Positions 6,224-6,946 of a stretch of 6,946 nucleotides of DNA are shown in pieces. Below the pieces are notes generated by a model. The model was given only the letters and a program-made list of their open reading frames with translations, was not told the DNA's origin and searched no databases. The stretch spans positions 1-6,946 of the forward strand of contig CAYOWC010000266.1 in the NCBI GenBank assembly GCA_964407525.1. The letters are read 5' to 3'. The DNA comes from DUZB01 sp964407525. GTDB taxonomy: Bacteria; Desulfobacterota; DSM-4660; Desulfatiglandales; Desulfatiglandaceae. Within the stretch, counting starts at the first letter, position 1, and each line of letters begins with the position of its first letter. Both the position numbers and the translations under genes were made by a program.

Positions 6224-6610
6224 TTAGGCCTTTTCTTCGACCCGGCCGGTGACCCAGAGGATGGCCAGCGGTTGATTTCCTGTATTATAGGTGACGTGAT
6301 ACTCTCCAAAAGGAACATAGAAAGCATCTCCCACCTGGACGGGAAATTCATCATCTCCCACTACCATCTTACCCTTTCCGGAAAGGATATAATACACCTC
6401 TTCCATGTCCTCGTGGGCGTGGCCTGTAGTCTTGCCCGTGGGGTAAATGATGGTATGGCCCATTTTCAGGTTTCTGGAAGGGGAATCTTCAGGATCAATG
6501 AGAAAATAGGTGTCCCTGAGGGTTTCATCGTCACGATCTTTGACCACATGCCTGAGGGAACGTTTATCCACGTCCGGCGCTTTGTCATCGATATTCACTA
6601 AATATTTCAT
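6224..6610 (-). CDS. Small single-domain cupin protein
   Basis: A 128-residue protein with both cupin motifs. Motif 1 is GKTTGHAHEDMEEVYYILSG, with metal ligands His64 and His66 and Glu70 or Glu71. Motif 2 is GDAFYVPFGEYHVTYN, with His105, and matches Gx5PxGxxHx3N exactly. The fold is a beta-barrel binding a metal ion such as Fe, Mn or Zn. No signal peptide or membrane segment is seen, so it is cytoplasmic. Such stand-alone cupins include sugar isomerases, epimerases, dioxygenases and small-molecule sensors; the sequence does not decide between them. It is the first gene of the cupin-dehydrogenase-xylulokinase operon, so a role on a sugar or sugar acid is a reasonable inference. ATG 6610 has AAGGAG seven bases upstream. 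TAA is at 6224-6226. Confidence 0.9.
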   Translation of the reverse strand: MKYLVNIDDKAPDVDKRSLRHVVKDRDDETLRDTYFLIDPEDSPSRNLKMGHTIIYPTGKTTGHAHEDMEEVYYILSGKGKMVVGDDEFPVQVGDAFYVPFGEYHVTYNTGNQPLAILWVTGRVEEKA

Positions 6611-6617
6611 GGGCTAT

Positions 6618-6623
6618 CTCCTT
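6618..6623 (-). promoter_or_regulatory. Ribosome binding site of the cupin gene
   Basis: AAGGAG on the minus strand, 7 nt before ATG 6610, is a full Shine-Dalgarno core. I could not identify a convincing -35/-10 pair in the AT-rich 6624-6670 leader, although the operon promoter should lie there or further upstream. Confidence 0.75.
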
Positions 6624-6695
6624 GTATTTGCTTACTTTGTGTGATATTCCACCTGGTTATTTTTTTGAACCGCAAGACGCAAAGGGCGCAAAGCC

Positions 6696-6726
6696 TTTTT
6701 CGAATCGGAACGAACGATTCGAAAAA
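6696..6726. terminator. Hairpin 1: 12-bp stem, 7-nt loop, terminator-like
   Basis: TTTTTCGAATCG and CGATTCGAAAAA pair perfectly around the loop GAACGAA. Flanking T and A runs would let it act as a factor-independent terminator on either strand, although only half the stem is GC. It could insulate the cupin operon from transcription arriving from the right. Confidence 0.5.
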
Positions 6727-6809
6727 ACAGCCATTTTTTTATGTGTGACCCTTCAGGATAGTTTTCCGATAACGGTTCCATTTTCCGAAACGCCCGAAAG
6801 GCTGATTGC

Positions 6810-6840
6810 TTTACCGAATCGTCCGTCCCGATTCGGTAAA
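6810..6840. repeat. Hairpin 2: 12-bp stem, 7-nt loop, sibling of hairpin 1
   Basis: TTTACCGAATCG and CGATTCGGTAAA pair perfectly around the loop TCCGTCC. It shares with hairpin 1 the stem length, loop length and core CGAATCG-N7-CGATTCG. The two therefore look like copies of one palindromic unit with compensated stem changes. On the plus strand it is followed by more A residues. Confidence 0.6.
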
Positions 6841-6874
6841 AAACACTATCTTAGCGTTCTTTGCGTCTTGAGCG

Positions 6875-6910
6875 AAGCCCCGGCGACGGGGCAAGCCCCG
6901 GCGACGGGAC
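6875..6910. repeat. Two tandem 18-bp GC-rich hairpin repeats
   Basis: Copy 1 (6875-6892) and copy 2 (6893-6910) are AAGCCCCGGCGACGGGRC and differ by one base. Each folds as GCCCCG-GCGA-CGGGGC, a six-pair stem with a GNRA-type loop, with one mismatch in copy 2. A shorter AAGCGGGCGG follows. Only two full units and no spacers are present, so this is not a CRISPR array. Confidence 0.75.
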
Positions 6911-6946
6911 AAGCGGGCGGTAAGGTTGTGTGATCCCGCTTTACTG

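Larger units (their letters stand above)
6673..6870. repeat. Nested inverted-repeat element upstream of the cupin operon
   Basis: CAAGACGCAAAG (6673-6684) is perfectly repeated in inverted orientation at 6859-6870. The pairing extends inward to 15 of 17 positions. Between the arms lie two strong hairpins described separately, plus two direct copies of TTTTCCGA (6762-6769, 6781-6788). No protein is encoded and no target duplication is visible at the ends. It may be a BIME-like composite of palindromic repeats, or a non-autonomous element whose ends have drifted. The whole 336 bp from 6611 to the right edge is without a gene. Confidence 0.6.

Noticed and set aside
4746..6227. Long plus-strand open frame of 493 codons
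   Set aside because: It lies antisense to the aldehyde dehydrogenase, whose catalytic motifs, length and ribosome binding site are all intact. The plus-strand translation has no recognisable motifs.
6624..6670. Search for the cupin operon promoter
   Set aside because: Several weak TTGCGG/AATAT-type pairs exist on the minus strand, but their spacings are 15 or 19-20 bp. None is convincing enough to list.
6875..6910. Possible CRISPR repeat
   Set aside because: Only two contiguous copies without spacers and no cas genes.

Overview
The window looks like chromosomal DNA from a Gram-negative, probably anaerobic, environmental bacterium. GC content is moderate in the metabolic genes and clearly lower around 2400-2900. 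Intergenic runs of CGCAAAG-type and CCCCGGCGACGGGG-type repeats occur. I would guess Desulfobacterota or a neighbouring phylum, but nothing in the sequence proves the taxon.

Left third (1-2099, minus strand): one uninterrupted reading frame of at least 699 codons that runs off the left edge. Its N-terminal ~310 residues resemble the head of an SMC/RecF-type (AAA_15/AAA_21-like) ATPase. Both nucleotide-binding motifs look degenerate. The rest is a radical SAM enzyme with a clear CxxxCxxC cluster motif. This pseudo-ATPase/radical SAM fusion is the most unusual protein here.

Middle (2100-3161): a decayed accessory patch. A 68-codon unassigned open frame comes first. It is followed by a promoter with a palindrome over the -35 box, a 44-residue SpoVT/AbrB-type DNA-binding protein, and an overlapping HigA/NadS-like antitoxin gene. 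A 180-bp MITE-like element splits the antitoxin gene. The element has 21-bp terminal inverted repeats and a TTA target duplication. Removing the element plus one TTA restores a clean 97-residue antitoxin. No toxin gene is visible, so this is a toxin-antitoxin relic. It converges on the xylB gene.

Right half (3162-6610, minus strand): a compact operon read right to left: a small cupin protein, an NAD(P)-dependent aldehyde dehydrogenase, then a xylulokinase (XylB). Intergenic gaps are 53 and 21 bp (using the ATG start of the dehydrogenase), and each gene has its own Shine-Dalgarno sequence. Together they suggest use of a pentose, pentitol or related sugar: the kinase delivers xylulose 5-phosphate to the pentose phosphate pathway and the dehydrogenase oxidises an aldehyde intermediate. 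The rest of the pathway (isomerase or dehydrogenase, transporter) is not in the window.

Right end (6611-6946): no gene. It holds the operon leader and a nested inverted-repeat structure: outer CAAGACGCAAAG arms around two matched 12-bp-stem hairpins. After it come two tandem 18-bp hairpin-forming repeats.
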